64,000 nucleotides of DNA from Ruegeria halocynthiae (GCF_000743705.1 NZ_JQEZ01000003.1:669123-733122), one strand, 5' to 3'; numbered from the stretch's first letter, positions 29,758 through 39,054 are shown. Numbers and translations are program-made. The notes: generated from the sequence alone by a model not told the origin.

Positions 29758-30414
29758 TCAGGTAACGCCCCACCACCGCAGGGTCTGACGAAAGTGATGT
29801 CGTATCGCGGCTGTTGCCGCATCGGCATCAAGATTTTCAAGCGCGTCGATGATCGCAATATGCTCGTCCATGGCCGACACAATCCTGTCCTGAAGAAACG
29901 GGCGGACATTCTGGATGATGGCGATGCGGGTGCGGTTGGCCGCATAGGCCGCAGTCAGCAATGAGTTATCAAGGCCATCCGCCAGATAGTCATGCAGGGA
30001 CTGATCAACCCCGATGGCTTTGGCAGGCAGGTTTTCTGCGGCTGCCACCTGCGTCGCGCCCCGCATCGCTTCGTGTTGCGTCCGCAGGGCATCCAGCCCG
30101 GACATCCCGCCTTTGGATATCCGTCGTCGGGCGCCTTCCTGATCCAGCGCCATCCGGCAATCCAGACATTCCCGTATGGTTTTGGGATTTGCCTCCATCA
30201 CCTGTACGCCACGTTTGGGCATGGTGGTCACCAAACCCTGGGCACTGGCTTGCTTTACTGCGTCGCGGATGGACGCAATCGGATAATCAAGCAGAACGAC
30301 AAGTTGCGACATAGACAGAAACTGACCCGCGCGCAACTGCCCGGAACGCAACGCAGCCCACAGCGCTTTTTGCGCCTTGTCTGCCAACAGATGAACGTCT
30401 TGCGCCTGCGTCAT
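29758..30414 (-). CDS. GntR-family transcriptional regulator (FCD type)
   Basis: This 218-residue protein has an N-terminal winged helix (ALRSGQLRAGQFLSMSQL, then DYPIASIRDAVKQASAQGLV and the wing MPKRGVQVME) and an all-helical C-terminal FCD-type ligand domain (RMALDQEGARRRI, DQSLHDYLADGLDN, MDEHIAIIDALENLD). FCD metal-site His residues are visible in the last two stretches. It is divergent from the NCS1 transporter gene, with AT-rich DNA and a palindrome between, so it probably represses that gene until a substrate-derived ligand binds. Confidence 0.9.
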   Translation of the reverse strand: MTQAQDVHLLADKAQKALWAALRSGQLRAGQFLSMSQLVVLLDYPIASIRDAVKQASAQGLVTTMPKRGVQVMEANPKTIRECLDCRMALDQEGARRRISKGGMSGLDALRTQHEAMRGATQVAAAENLPAKAIGVDQSLHDYLADGLDNSLLTAAYAANRTRIAIIQNVRPFLQDRIVSAMDEHIAIIDALENLDADAATAAIRHHFRQTLRWWGVT

Positions 30415-30470
30415 CGCCCCCTCCTTCGTCGTGTATTCAATGTTTTACCAATAAGGTTCTATTAGAAATT

Positions 30471-30502
30471 TTAGATAGTCTACCAAAAGATATTCTATCT
30501 AA
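30471..30502. promoter_or_regulatory. Palindromic operator between the GntR and NCS1 genes
   Basis: TTAGATAG (30471-30478) is mirrored exactly by CTATCTAA (30495-30502), with 16 bases between. The surrounding 60 bases are strongly AT-rich. The location between divergent promoters fits a GntR operator. Confidence 0.55.
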
Positions 30503-30583
30503 GATGTTAGTTATAATTGAAGCGAGACGCAACACGTATTGCGACATCGGCCGCCTTCACCGGGCGGCATCAGGGAGGAACAG

Positions 30584-32029
30584 ATGACGTCAACCGATCA
30601 ACACCACGTGGCCCATGGTGGCACGTTGGACCCCAAGGGGCACAACACGCTGAACCCCGTCAGCCCAGATGAAAAAACCTGGGGCTGGTTCGCGATCTTC
30701 AACATCTGGGCAAACGACGTTCAGTCGTTGTTTGGATATTCGCTCGTCGCCTCGCTTTTCATTTCTTATGGCGTCGGCGGCTGGACTGCCTTTGCCGCCC
30801 TGATCACAGCCGGCCTGTTTGTCATGTGGATGGTGAACCTGTCCGGCGCGGCGGGCGAAAAATACGGCATCCCCTACCCGGTCTTTGCCCGCGCCAGCCT
30901 TGGCACCAAGGGCGCAAAGCTGCCTGCGATATTGCGCGCGACCGTGGCGGTTTTCTGGTACGGCGTTCAGGTCTATTTCGCCTCAACAGCATTGTCGCTG
31001 TTGATCCGGTCGATCACCGGTGCCGAAGGCGGGTCCGAGATCATGGGCCTGACCGGCATCGACTGGCTGTCCTTCGTGATCGTCTGGGCCTTTCACATCG
31101 TCATTTTCTGGCGCGGGATGAACTGGGTGGAAACCTTCCTGAATATCGCGGGCCCCTTTGTCTATCTGGTGATGATCGGCCTTGTCATCGTGCTGTGGCA
31201 GCGCTCGGACGGGCAGCTTCTTTCGGCAACCGCCACCATTTTTGCCAACCCCGAAGGAACATTCGCGACCGAGTTCAAGGGCTTTATCGCCATCGTCGGC
31301 ACCATGGTGGCCTATTTCGCGGCGGTGATGATCAACTTCAGCGACTTCTCGCGCTATGCCAAGGACAAGCCGACCATGGTGCTTGGCAATCTTGCGGGAT
31401 TGCCGCTCAACATGATCCTGTTTTCCGCGCTGGCGCTGCTGACCACCGGCGGGGCAGCCGTGGTCTTTGGTGAAGAGATCATCAACCCGACCGAGATCGT
31501 CGAGCGTACCGACAGCGTATTGCTGGGCATCATCGCGGCGATCACCTTCTTTGCCGCCACGGTGGGCATCAACCTGGTTGCCAACTTCATTCCGGCGGTG
31601 AACGGGATCGCCAACCTGAACCCCGAAAAGATGAGCTTTCGCAAGGCGGGCCTTATCACATCAGTCTTTGCGCTGGTGATTGGCGGGTTCTGGACCAGCG
31701 TCATCAGCCAGATCGGCATCGGCGGCTTTGTGAACACGCTGGGCGCGACGCTGGCCCCGATCTTCGGGATCATGATCGTCGACTACTACTGGCACCGGAA
31801 AGAGCAGCTGAACGAAGACGACCTGTATAACATGGAGGGCGGCGTCTATCACTATGACAACGGCTGGAACAACGCCGCGGTCAAGGCTTTCGTGATTGCC
31901 GCGATCTTCTCGGTCGCCACGGTCTGGGTGCCCTGGTTCGCATTCCTGTCAGGCTATGCCTGGGTCATCGGCGCGATCCTTGGCGGGCTGATCTACAATG
32001 CCTTCGCCAAGGACAACGTGAAGGTCTGA
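30584..32029 (+). CDS. NCS1-family nucleobase/hydantoin/allantoin-type transporter
   Basis: This 481-residue integral membrane protein has about 12 hydrophobic segments and belongs to the nucleobase-cation symporter-1 family. The signatures are WGWFAIFNIWANDVQSLFGY in the first helix, PVFARASLGTKGAKLPAI, and VAVFWYGVQVYFAS, in the region that lines the substrate site of Mhp1. Likely substrates are uracil, cytosine, allantoin or a hydantoin; the sequence alone does not decide. GGGAGGA precedes the start. No catabolic genes follow, so the substrate's pathway must be encoded elsewhere. A terminator follows the stop. Confidence 0.88.
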   Translation: MTSTDQHHVAHGGTLDPKGHNTLNPVSPDEKTWGWFAIFNIWANDVQSLFGYSLVASLFISYGVGGWTAFAALITAGLFVMWMVNLSGAAGEKYGIPYPVFARASLGTKGAKLPAILRATVAVFWYGVQVYFASTALSLLIRSITGAEGGSEIMGLTGIDWLSFVIVWAFHIVIFWRGMNWVETFLNIAGPFVYLVMIGLVIVLWQRSDGQLLSATATIFANPEGTFATEFKGFIAIVGTMVAYFAAVMINFSDFSRYAKDKPTMVLGNLAGLPLNMILFSALALLTTGGAAVVFGEEIINPTEIVERTDSVLLGIIAAITFFAATVGINLVANFIPAVNGIANLNPEKMSFRKAGLITSVFALVIGGFWTSVISQIGIGGFVNTLGATLAPIFGIMIVDYYWHRKEQLNEDDLYNMEGGVYHYDNGWNNAAVKAFVIAAIFSVATVWVPWFAFLSGYAWVIGAILGGLIYNAFAKDNVKV

Positions 32030-32070
32030 GGACAACCCTCGATCAGGATCTGTCCCCCCGACAGAGGAAA

Positions 32071-32096
32071 ATGCCCACCTTTTGGTGGGCGTTTTT
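32071..32096 (+). terminator. Intrinsic terminator after the NCS1 transporter gene
   Basis: GCCCACC (32073-32079) pairs with GGTGGGC (32084-32090) around TTTT, followed by GTTTTT. It ends the transporter transcript. Confidence 0.8.
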
Positions 32097-32256
32097 CGTT
32101 ATCGCGTGGGTTTCCACAGGGGTGTTACGCGCCTATGCTCTCGTATCTGATTGGGCACCACACCTGTTGCGGTGCGGGACGGTGATGCCGTTGCTCAAGA
32201 CAGAGAAACATTCTAGCAAGATCATCAGAAGTCAAAGCTGTGGAGAGGATAAGCTT

Positions 32257-32723
32257 GTGAGCGGGGCATCAATCGTCATTAGGCCGGCCGATGTCAATCA
32301 GACCGAATTGGTCGCAAAATTTGTCTTTGATTTGATAAACGAATTAGACTCGGGCAACGGCCCGGCCCTTCCTTAGAGAAGGTTACGGCTGACACTGAAA
32401 CCGTCATAAGAAACGATCGCGTTTTTGGGCTACTATCCTATGAGAACGCGCGGCCGACGGGTTTGATCATGTTGAATGAATGCGCTGCCATCTATGCTGG
32501 TGGTGTCTTTGGTGAGATTTCTGAACTCTATGTATTACCGAAACTGCGGTCGCGTGGGACTGCTGGGGCATTGATCCAAGAAGCCGTTGATTTGGGCTGC
32601 TCACGAAAATGGAATCGTCTGGAAGTAGGCGCACCAAACCAGCCAGAGTGGAAGCGAACTTTTGATTTCTACATTCGGTCCGGTTTTGACGAGGTAGGCC
32701 CCCGGCTCCGCAAAATTCTTTAA
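32257..32723 (+). pseudogene. Frameshifted GNAT-family acetyltransferase
   Basis: The first part, from a GTG at 32257 with GAGAGGA upstream, reads SGASIVIRPADVNQTELVAK and FVFDLINELDSGNGPALP, then stops at TAG. The next frame continues the same protein from about 32370: EKVTADTETVIRNDRVFGLL, then FGEISELYVLPKLRSRGTAG, which is the acetyl-CoA-binding strand and P-loop of GNAT enzymes, and FYIRSGFDEVGPRLRKIL at the end. A one-base change near 32360-32375 has therefore split the gene. It could be real decay or a sequencing error. The region has lower GC than its neighbours, which suggests acquired DNA. Confidence 0.7.
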
Positions 32724-33041
32724 GTTTTCTGATTTGCAGGGCGTCGCGACGCGGTCAGACCGGCCACCAACCACGCATCGACGATGGCCCGTCCGGGTCA
32801 ATCACGCATGACTCTGATCTCTCTACAATCAACATAATCGCCCCACCCGGCAGCCCGTCAGATGATCCTGACGCACAGCGCAACCGACGATTTTATTCAT
32901 TCCAAACCGGTCAAATCACCTTGGTTCGATGTGAATTTACTCGGCCCCGATCAATGCCATCTAACGCTGTATCGAAAGATGCGGTCAGGCGTGCAGAACA
33001 GCGCCCTGCCATGGTGATCAATCAGTATTCAGGAGAGTAAA
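32724..33041. other. Non-coding stretch upstream of the duplicated-domain RTX-type gene
   Basis: No convincing reading frame is seen on either strand in these 318 bases, and no clear repeat. The right end carries AGGAG just before the start at 33042 and presumably the promoter of that gene. Confidence 0.5.
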
Positions 33042-33731
33042 ATGCCAGCTAAACAAAATGTCTATCTCGATAAGATCGAGGATCGTGAAAAGGGCGCGAA
33101 CGTCAGCGAGACCTTCATTGCCGAACCCAATGGCGTGAAGGGCGAAGAATTGAAAATCGACGATTTTCAGGTTGGCGACGATGTCATCGACCTCAGCGCC
33201 TATGGCATTACGTCGATCGAGCAGCTGACCGGTGGCGACTCGGTCATTCGTGTCGAGCCGGCGGATAATGGTCAGGTGCGGATCGAACTGCCGGATCAGG
33301 ACACGCTGGTCATCAGCGGCACCGACCTGACCCCGCTGGGCGACGGTGGTGTCGATGAGCTGCGCAGCACGGACTTTGTTTTCGCCGATGTACCCGCACT
33401 GGTCACGGTTGGTGAAAACGACAACGCGGTCGGCGTTGACGGTGTGGCAGAGGTTTTTGTGCTGAGTGACGAGGTCAACGGCGTTGATTTCCGCGGCACC
33501 ATCAGCAACTTCAACCCCGATGAGGATATCATCGACTTTTCCAACGTGGGGCTGACCCGTGACGCGTTTGAGACAGGCCTTGGCGTGTTCGACTTCACCG
33601 AGTTCAGCCAGCCGGGGCAGGATGATTTCGCCTCGTTGGTTCAATTCGAGGGCGGTGCCGATGGGTTGGGCTATGTCGTGGTGAATTCGGATAATGCCCT
33701 GCCGGACACCGAGGATTTCATCTTTGCGTAA
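33042..33731 (+). CDS. Acidic secreted-type protein with two tandem RTX-associated domains
   Basis: This 229-residue protein is strongly acidic, has no signal peptide, and consists of two related halves. Each contains a stretch of the kind found at the C-termini of RTX proteins and serralysins: IDDFQVGDDVIDLSAYGI in the first half and ISNFNPDEDIIDFSNVGL in the second. They end in STDFVFA and TEDFIFA. The latter is the true C-terminus, a pattern common in type I secretion substrates. Export by a type I system is likely, but no such system is in the window. There are no Gly-rich nonapeptides. Function unknown. Confidence 0.75.
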   Translation: MPAKQNVYLDKIEDREKGANVSETFIAEPNGVKGEELKIDDFQVGDDVIDLSAYGITSIEQLTGGDSVIRVEPADNGQVRIELPDQDTLVISGTDLTPLGDGGVDELRSTDFVFADVPALVTVGENDNAVGVDGVAEVFVLSDEVNGVDFRGTISNFNPDEDIIDFSNVGLTRDAFETGLGVFDFTEFSQPGQDDFASLVQFEGGADGLGYVVVNSDNALPDTEDFIFA

Positions 33732-33771
33732 GCTGATCCTGTAGATAGGGGTTTTGGCCTCAGCTACAGAA

Positions 33772-33803
33772 AAACGCCCGCCAACCGGCGGGCGTTTCCT
33801 TTT
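33772..33803. terminator. Bidirectional terminator between the RTX-type gene and the BCCT gene
   Basis: AACGCCCGCC (33773-33782) pairs perfectly with GGCGGGCGTT (33787-33796) around AACC. T-rich sequence follows on the plus strand and on the minus strand the hairpin is followed by TTTC, so it can serve both convergent genes. Confidence 0.8.
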
Positions 33804-33817
33804 TCATACAGCACAGT

Positions 33818-35419
33818 TTACATCTTTGAACGTTCTGATTTCAGCGCCAGCCACAGGCAATAGCACATGACCAGAACCACCAGCGTAAACGGAATGCCGG
33901 TCGACACGGCCGCGCCTTGCAACGCAGCAAGCCCGCCACCCAGCAGCAGTGCGATGGCGACCAGCCCTTCCAGCGTGCACCAGAACACTCGCTGCACCAC
34001 TGGCGCGTCCATCTTGCCGCCCGCCGTAATCGTGTCGATCACCAGCGAACCGGAATCCGACGAGGTGACAAAGAACACCACGATCAGCACCAGCGCGATG
34101 GGGGCAACGATGCCGTATAGCGGCAGTTCTTTCAGGAAGCCGAACAGCGCGCCTTCGGGGGCGTAGCTGTCGATCACCGTGGCGCGGACGCCCTCGGCCC
34201 CGCCTGCGTTCAGCATGTCGATGGCCGCGCCACCAAATGTCGACATCCATAAGGCACAGACCGCAGTGGGCGCCAGCAGGGCGCAAATGATGAACTCACG
34301 CACCGTGCGACCGCGCGAGATACGGGCAATGAACATGCCCACGAAAGGTGACCACGCGATCCACCACGCCCAGTAGAAGGTCGTCCAGCCATGGAAATAG
34401 CTGGTATCTTCGCGCCCGAACGGGTTCGAAAGTGCGGGCAGGTGCAGCACGTAATCCGTCATCACGTTGAAATACCGCGAGATGGCTGCGCCGACGCCGG
34501 TGACCACGACAACAAATATGAACAGGCCCACGGCCATGATCATGTTGATCTCACTCAGCCGTTTGACGCCTGCATCCATGCCCATCAGGACCGAGCCCAG
34601 CGCGATCAGGGTAATGCCGATGATCAGCAAGACCGTGACAGTCGGGCTGGGTTCAATACCAAACACTTCGTTCAACCCCGCCGCAACTTGCTGCGCGCCC
34701 AGACCCAACGAAGTTGTCAGGCCGAACAGCGTGGCAAAGACTGCCAGCGTATCGATCATATGACCCCACCAGCCCCAGACACGCTCGCCCAGGATCGGGT
34801 AGAACGCAGACCGCAGGGTCAGCGGCAGGCCAAGGTTATAGCTGAAGATCGCCAGGCTCAGGCCCACGGCGGCGTAAACTGCCCAGCCCTCAAGCCCCCA
34901 ATGGTGAATGGTGCCAACGATACCGGCATATTCATTGCCTGGCACCGCGATATCTATGCCCAGTGGTACCGCGTTGCCGTCTTCGGCAAAGTTGTAATAG
35001 ACCGGCTCCATCACGCCAAAGAACAACAGCCCGATGCCGATCCCCGCCGCGAACATCATCGCGATCCAGCCAGCATAGGAATAGTCGGGCGTGGCGTCCT
35101 TGCCGCCGATCCGTACGCTGCCGACCGGCAGGATGATCAGTACCAGACAGAACAGGGTGATCGCATCAACGGATAGAACCAGAAACCAGTCAAACGTACT
35201 GGTCAGCCATGGCCGGAGCCAGCCGAACAGCGCAGCGGCCCCTTCCTGGTTCGCAAGCGCGATCAGGACAAACGCAAAGATCAGGATACTTGAGATCAGA
35301 AAGACCGGGTTGTGAATGTCCAGACCGAATGGCCGGACGTTGTCTTGCCCAAGCTCGTATTCGGTCTCAAAATCATAAATCCGGGGATCCGGATCCAGCA
35401 TTTTCTTTGTTTCAGCCAT
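33818..35419 (-). CDS. BCCT-family betaine/choline/carnitine transporter
   Basis: This 533-residue membrane protein belongs to the betaine-choline-carnitine transporter family. About 12 membrane segments are visible. The Gly-rich helix 3 motif is MFAAGIGIGLLFFGVMEP near residue 135, and the signature WTTFYWAWWIAWSPFVGMF with ISRGRTVREF lies near 345. The Gly-rich motif of the GxGxG type is found in Na+-coupled members such as BetP. Likely substrates are glycine betaine, choline or DMSP. Betaine would also be the product of the tmp pathway elsewhere in the window, though the two loci are 11 kb apart and separately transcribed. The short C-terminus lacks the long basic osmosensing tail of BetP. 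Confidence 0.93.
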   Translation of the reverse strand: MAETKKMLDPDPRIYDFETEYELGQDNVRPFGLDIHNPVFLISSILIFAFVLIALANQEGAAALFGWLRPWLTSTFDWFLVLSVDAITLFCLVLIILPVGSVRIGGKDATPDYSYAGWIAMMFAAGIGIGLLFFGVMEPVYYNFAEDGNAVPLGIDIAVPGNEYAGIVGTIHHWGLEGWAVYAAVGLSLAIFSYNLGLPLTLRSAFYPILGERVWGWWGHMIDTLAVFATLFGLTTSLGLGAQQVAAGLNEVFGIEPSPTVTVLLIIGITLIALGSVLMGMDAGVKRLSEINMIMAVGLFIFVVVVTGVGAAISRYFNVMTDYVLHLPALSNPFGREDTSYFHGWTTFYWAWWIAWSPFVGMFIARISRGRTVREFIICALLAPTAVCALWMSTFGGAAIDMLNAGGAEGVRATVIDSYAPEGALFGFLKELPLYGIVAPIALVLIVVFFVTSSDSGSLVIDTITAGGKMDAPVVQRVFWCTLEGLVAIALLLGGGLAALQGAAVSTGIPFTLVVLVMCYCLWLALKSERSKM

Positions 35420-35877
35420 TCGACTGCCCCCCGTTCACCAGGTGCAAACGCCAAGGTTTTCGGTCCGCTGACGGATATGAGTGTTCCACCCCCTTGGCGC
35501 GTTTCCGTCCTTTGGACCGCGGGTTCAGTGGTAACATCTTACACGGACATCAAAATTTCACAAAACATATTCGATTTCAATTATGTTAGCGACAGACAGA
35601 ACAAGCGGCGCGCCCTGTGCGACGCGCAAGGCAGATCAGGACCGGCGCGCGATAGATACGTTCTGGCGGCAGTTGCAAAAGCGGGCGGCTTAGAACCGCC
35701 CGACCGGTTCGGTTTCCCTTTCCTTTGAACCAATTCTCATGTATGCGCGCAACATCTGAGACGTTGTGCCCTGACCCCGGCACTCAGACCGAAGGTAAAA
35801 TGGGGTCGGCGGCAATGGGGCCGCCATGCAAACGGGAGACCCGCAGGGGCGGGAGTGCTCCCTTCTAGGATACGCAA
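35420..35877. other. Intergenic region between the BCCT gene and pnp
   Basis: No convincing gene is present in these 458 bases. The left part holds the BCCT promoter region and an AT-rich patch near 35540-35590. At 35683-35701 GGGCGG and CCGCCC form a 6-bp stem around a 7-base loop. The right end contains the pnp leader hairpins. Confidence 0.6.
35808..35862 (+). promoter_or_regulatory. Leader hairpins upstream of pnp
   Basis: Two stems lie just before the pnp start: GGCGGC (35808-35813) with GCCGCC (35820-35825), and a nested stem where GGGAG (35834-35838) pairs with CTCCC (35858-35862) and CCCGC (35840-35844) with GCGGG (35849-35853). In other bacteria RNase III cuts a hairpin in the pnp leader and PNPase then represses its own synthesis; these stems are good candidates for the same control. 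Confidence 0.55.
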
Positions 35878-38028
35878 ATGTTTGATGTAACGAAGAAATC
35901 TATTCAGTGGGGCGAAGAGACGCTGACACTGGAAACCGGCAAGGTTGCCCGTCAGGCCGACGGCAGCGTGATTGCCACGCTGGGTGAAACCAGCGTCATG
36001 GCAAACGTGACCTTTGCCCGCGCCCAAAAGCCCGGTCAGGACTTTTTCCCGCTGACCGTGCACTATCAGGAAAAATACTATGCCGCCGGTAAGGTTCCGG
36101 GTGGCTTCTTCAAGCGCGAGGCGCGCCCGACCGAGAAAGAGACGCTGACCGCGCGTCTGATCGACCGTCCGATCCGCCCGCTGTTCGTTGACGGCTTCAA
36201 AAACGAAGTTCTGGTGATGTGCACCGTGCTGTCCCACGACCTGGTCAACGACCCCGACATGGTTGCGATGATTGCCGCCTCGGCCGCGCTGACCCTGTCT
36301 GGCGCACCGTTCATGGGCCCGATCGCCGGTTGCCGCGTTGGTTTCGAAGATGGCGATTACATCCTGAACCCGACCGTCGACGACATGCAGGACCTGCGCC
36401 TGAACCCCGAACAGCGTCTGGATCTGGTTGTTGCCGGCACCAAAGACGCCGTGATGATGGTTGAATCCGAAGCGTATGAGCTGTCCGAGGCCGAAATGCT
36501 GGGTGCGGTCAAATTCGCGCACGAGCAGATTCAGCCGGTTATCGATCTGATCATCGCACTGGCCGAAGACGCCGCGAAAGAGCCGTTCGACTTCCAGGCG
36601 CCCGACTATTCGGAACTGTCCGCCGCTGTCAAAGCTGCCGGTGAAGAGCAAATGCGCGCTGCATTCGCAATCACCGACAAGCAAGAGCGCACCGCCGCTG
36701 TTGCCGCTGCCCGTGCCGCGATCAAAGAAGCACTGACCGAAGAACAGCTGGAAGACGGCAACCTCGGTTCCGCGATGAAGAAGCTGGAAGCTGGCATTCT
36801 GCGCGGCGACGTCGTCAAAGGCGGCAAGCGGATCGACGGTCGTTCGACCACCGATATCCGTGGGATCGTAGCGGAAACCTCGATGCTGCCGCGTACGCAC
36901 GGTTCGGCCCTGTTCACCCGTGGTGAAACACAGGCGCTGGCGGTGACCACGCTGGGCACCGGCGACGATGAACAGTTCATCGACGCGCTGCACGGCAACT
37001 TCAAATCGAACTTCCTGCTGCACTACAACTTCCCCCCCTATTCGGTTGGCGAAGTTGGCCGCGTTGGTGGCCCGGGCCGTCGTGAAATCGGCCACGGCAA
37101 GCTGGCATGGCGCGCCCTGCAGGCGGTTCTGCCTGCGGCGACCGACTTCCCCTACACGATCCGCATCGTGTCGGAGATCACTGAATCCAACGGCTCGTCC
37201 TCGATGGCGTCGGTCTGCGGCGGTTCGCTGTCGATGATGGATGCGGGCGTTCCGCTGAAATCGGCTGTTGCCGGTGTGGCCATGGGTCTGATCCTGGAAG
37301 AAGACGGCGAATACGCCATCCTGTCGGATATTCTGGGTGACGAAGATCACCTGGGTGACATGGACTTCAAGGTTGCGGGGACTGAGAACGGCATCACCTC
37401 GCTGCAGATGGACATCAAGGTTGCGGGCATCACGCCCGAGATCATGGAGAAAGCCCTGGCGCAAGCCAAGGACGGCCGGATGCACATCCTGAGCGAGATG
37501 GGCAAAGCCCTGTCCGAGACCAACGAATTCTCGGTCCACGCGCCTCGCATCGAAACCATGAACATCCCCACCGACAAGATCCGTGAAGTGATCGGCTCGG
37601 GCGGTAAGGTCATCCGCGAGATCGTGGAAACCTCGGGTGCCAAGGTCGACATCAACGACGACGGTGTGATCAAGATCGCCTCGCCCGATGGTGAATCGAT
37701 CCAAAAGGCCTATGACATGATCTATTCGATCGTGGCTGAGCCGGAAGAAGGTCAGGTTTACATCGGTAAGGTCGTGAAGATCGTCGACTTCGGCGCTTTC
37801 GTGAACTTCTTTGGCAAGCGCGACGGTCTGGTGCACGTGTCCCAGATCGAAAACCGCCGCCTGAACCACCCTTCGGATGTTCTGAAGGAAGGTCAGGAAG
37901 TAAAGGTCAAGCTGCTGGGCTTTGATGACCGCGGCAAGGTCCGCCTGTCGATGAAAGTCGTCGATCAGGAAACCGGCGAAGAGATCGTTCCCGAGAAAAA
38001 AGAAAAGAAAGAGGAAGGCGCAGAGTAA
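35878..38028 (+). CDS. pnp: Polyribonucleotide nucleotidyltransferase (PNPase)
   Basis: PNPase degrades RNA 3' to 5' using phosphate and can also add tails. The 716 residues contain two RNase PH domains (the first with [19 protein letters not shown]; the second with [20 protein letters not shown] and [15 protein letters not shown], the catalytic region), a KH domain ([20 protein letters not shown], about residues 560-620) and an S1 domain (about 622-690, [20 protein letters not shown]). A Lys/Glu-rich tail follows. The gene stands alone between two transcription barriers rather than directly after rpsO. A terminator follows. Confidence 0.98.
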   Translation: MFDVTKKSIQWGEETLTLETGKVARQADGSVIATLGETSVMANVTFARAQKPGQDFFPLTVHYQEKYYAAGKVPGGFFKREARPTEKETLTARLIDRPIRPLFVDGFKNEVLVMCTVLSHDLVNDPDMVAMIAASAALTLSGAPFMGPIAGCRVGFEDGDYILNPTVDDMQDLRLNPEQRLDLVVAGTKDAVMMVESEAYELSEAEMLGAVKFAHEQIQPVIDLIIALAEDAAKEPFDFQAPDYSELSAAVKAAGEEQMRAAFAITDKQERTAAVAAARAAIKEALTEEQLEDGNLGSAMKKLEAGILRGDVVKGGKRIDGRSTTDIRGIVAETSMLPRTHGSALFTRGETQALAVTTLGTGDDEQFIDALHGNFKSNFLLHYNFPPYSVGEVGRVGGPGRREIGHGKLAWRALQAVLPAATDFPYTIRIVSEITESNGSSSMASVCGGSLSMMDAGVPLKSAVAGVAMGLILEEDGEYAILSDILGDEDHLGDMDFKVAGTENGITSLQMDIKVAGITPEIMEKALAQAKDGRMHILSEMGKALSETNEFSVHAPRIETMNIPTDKIREVIGSGGKVIREIVETSGAKVDINDDGVIKIASPDGESIQKAYDMIYSIVAEPEEGQVYIGKVVKIVDFGAFVNFFGKRDGLVHVSQIENRRLNHPSDVLKEGQEVKVKLLGFDDRGKVRLSMKVVDQETGEEIVPEKKEKKEEGAE

Positions 38029-38053
38029 TCTGCCCTACCCTTTAGAAAACGCG

Positions 38054-38085
38054 AAAGACCCCGGTTTTTACCGGGGTCTTTTGTT
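38054..38085 (+). terminator. Intrinsic terminator after pnp
   Basis: AAAGACCCCGG (38054-38064) pairs with CCGGGGTCTTT (38071-38081), a perfect 11-bp stem, followed by T-rich sequence. Confidence 0.85.
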
Positions 38086-38114
38086 TCGTGCTGCATTGAA
38101 AGTGGCAGGCACCG

Positions 38115-38750
38115 CTAATGCGCCACCCCGGACGGCCCGTGTTTCAGAACATGCCACTGACCGTAGCTGTCGTTCAGATCCAGCTTGATCGCCGCATTCG
38201 CCTGGGTCGAGGCGCTGCCGACTTCGGCCACCGAAAACTCGATACCGCCGGGAATTTCGATCCGCACCCGGTGTTCCCCACCTCCGTGCGGTGCTTCAAT
38301 CGGACGCCCGGTCGAGGTCAGGACATCGCCCACCGTAACCTTCGCCTTGCGCCCGTCGATATCAATGTCAAAGTCTATGGGTAGGTACAGCGTTTCATGC
38401 ACGGTTTTGCACATCGCCCGGAATACGAACCAATGGGTCGCCATTTCCTCGGTTTCCTCACCGTGAAAGACCTTTTCCAGCGCGTCACGCTGGGCTTGGC
38501 TTGCGCTGGGATCGACGATCACCTGCATCTCGCCGCCGCCTTCAAAAATCGGGCCCGGCCAGGCATAGATCAGCGCAGCTCTGGTGCCGCTCAGGTCCGT
38601 GTCGCCAAAATATCCCTTGCCGATTTCCAACACCTCGAACCCGCGGCAATGCCCATGGGTCGGCAACTCTTCGAATTGGCAGGGGCAGGCATACCCGCAA
38701 TTGCAGTTCCCGAAGCTTTCTCCTTCGACGTACCAATCTGTAAATGCCAT
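38115..38750 (-). CDS. DUF1326 protein
   Basis: This 211-residue protein begins with the DUF1326 signature YVEGESFGNCNCGYACPCQF, a Cys-rich cluster that looks able to bind metal. The rest is beta-rich, with HGHCRGFEVLEIGKGYFGDT, MQVIVDPSASQAQRDALEKV and the C-terminal WHVLKHGPSG. There is no signal peptide. DUF1326 genes are often paired with a DUF2182 membrane-protein gene; none is adjacent here. The function is unknown to me. Confidence 0.85.
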   Translation of the reverse strand: MAFTDWYVEGESFGNCNCGYACPCQFEELPTHGHCRGFEVLEIGKGYFGDTDLSGTRAALIYAWPGPIFEGGGEMQVIVDPSASQAQRDALEKVFHGEETEEMATHWFVFRAMCKTVHETLYLPIDFDIDIDGRKAKVTVGDVLTSTGRPIEAPHGGGEHRVRIEIPGGIEFSVAEVGSASTQANAAIKLDLNDSYGQWHVLKHGPSGVAH

Positions 38751-39054
38751 CGTCTTCTCCTGTAACGTACAGTCTGAAATCCCGATGTGTCCGTGGCGTG
38801 CCTGTAGGAAATACTGCCACGCCTACCCTAGCACGGTTCGCAGGAATCCAGAACTGCCCCGGAATCCGCCCTGCATCCCATAGGGTTAATATTCCGCTGA
38901 ATCAGCACCTTGGGCAGTTGTTCGAAACATTCGAATCTATTCGCTCACACACCCCCAAATACCTGTGAATTGAAGTGAAGGCCGCGCGCCTTCCCTTTGA
39001 GGCTGCATTTCCCACATGTGCGACAGGAACCATAATGGAACAAAGGACATGGAC
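38751..39054. other. Intergenic region between DUF1326 and the beta-barrel gene
   Basis: These 304 bases separate two divergent genes and hold no convincing reading frame. They presumably contain both promoters. AAAGGA at 39042-39047 is the ribosome site of the right-hand gene. Confidence 0.5.

Noticed and set aside
35683-35701. A GGGCGG stem with a 7-base loop (CTTAGAA), then a GGTTC-like stretch, suggesting a tRNA anticodon arm and T-loop.
   Set aside because: No D-arm, acceptor stem or 3' CCA-bearing end can be built around it, so it is not a tRNA gene.
35737-37869. A 710-residue open frame antisense to pnp.
   Set aside because: PNPase motifs on the plus strand are unambiguous; the antisense frame is His/Arg/Gln-rich, as is typical for shadows of GC-rich genes.
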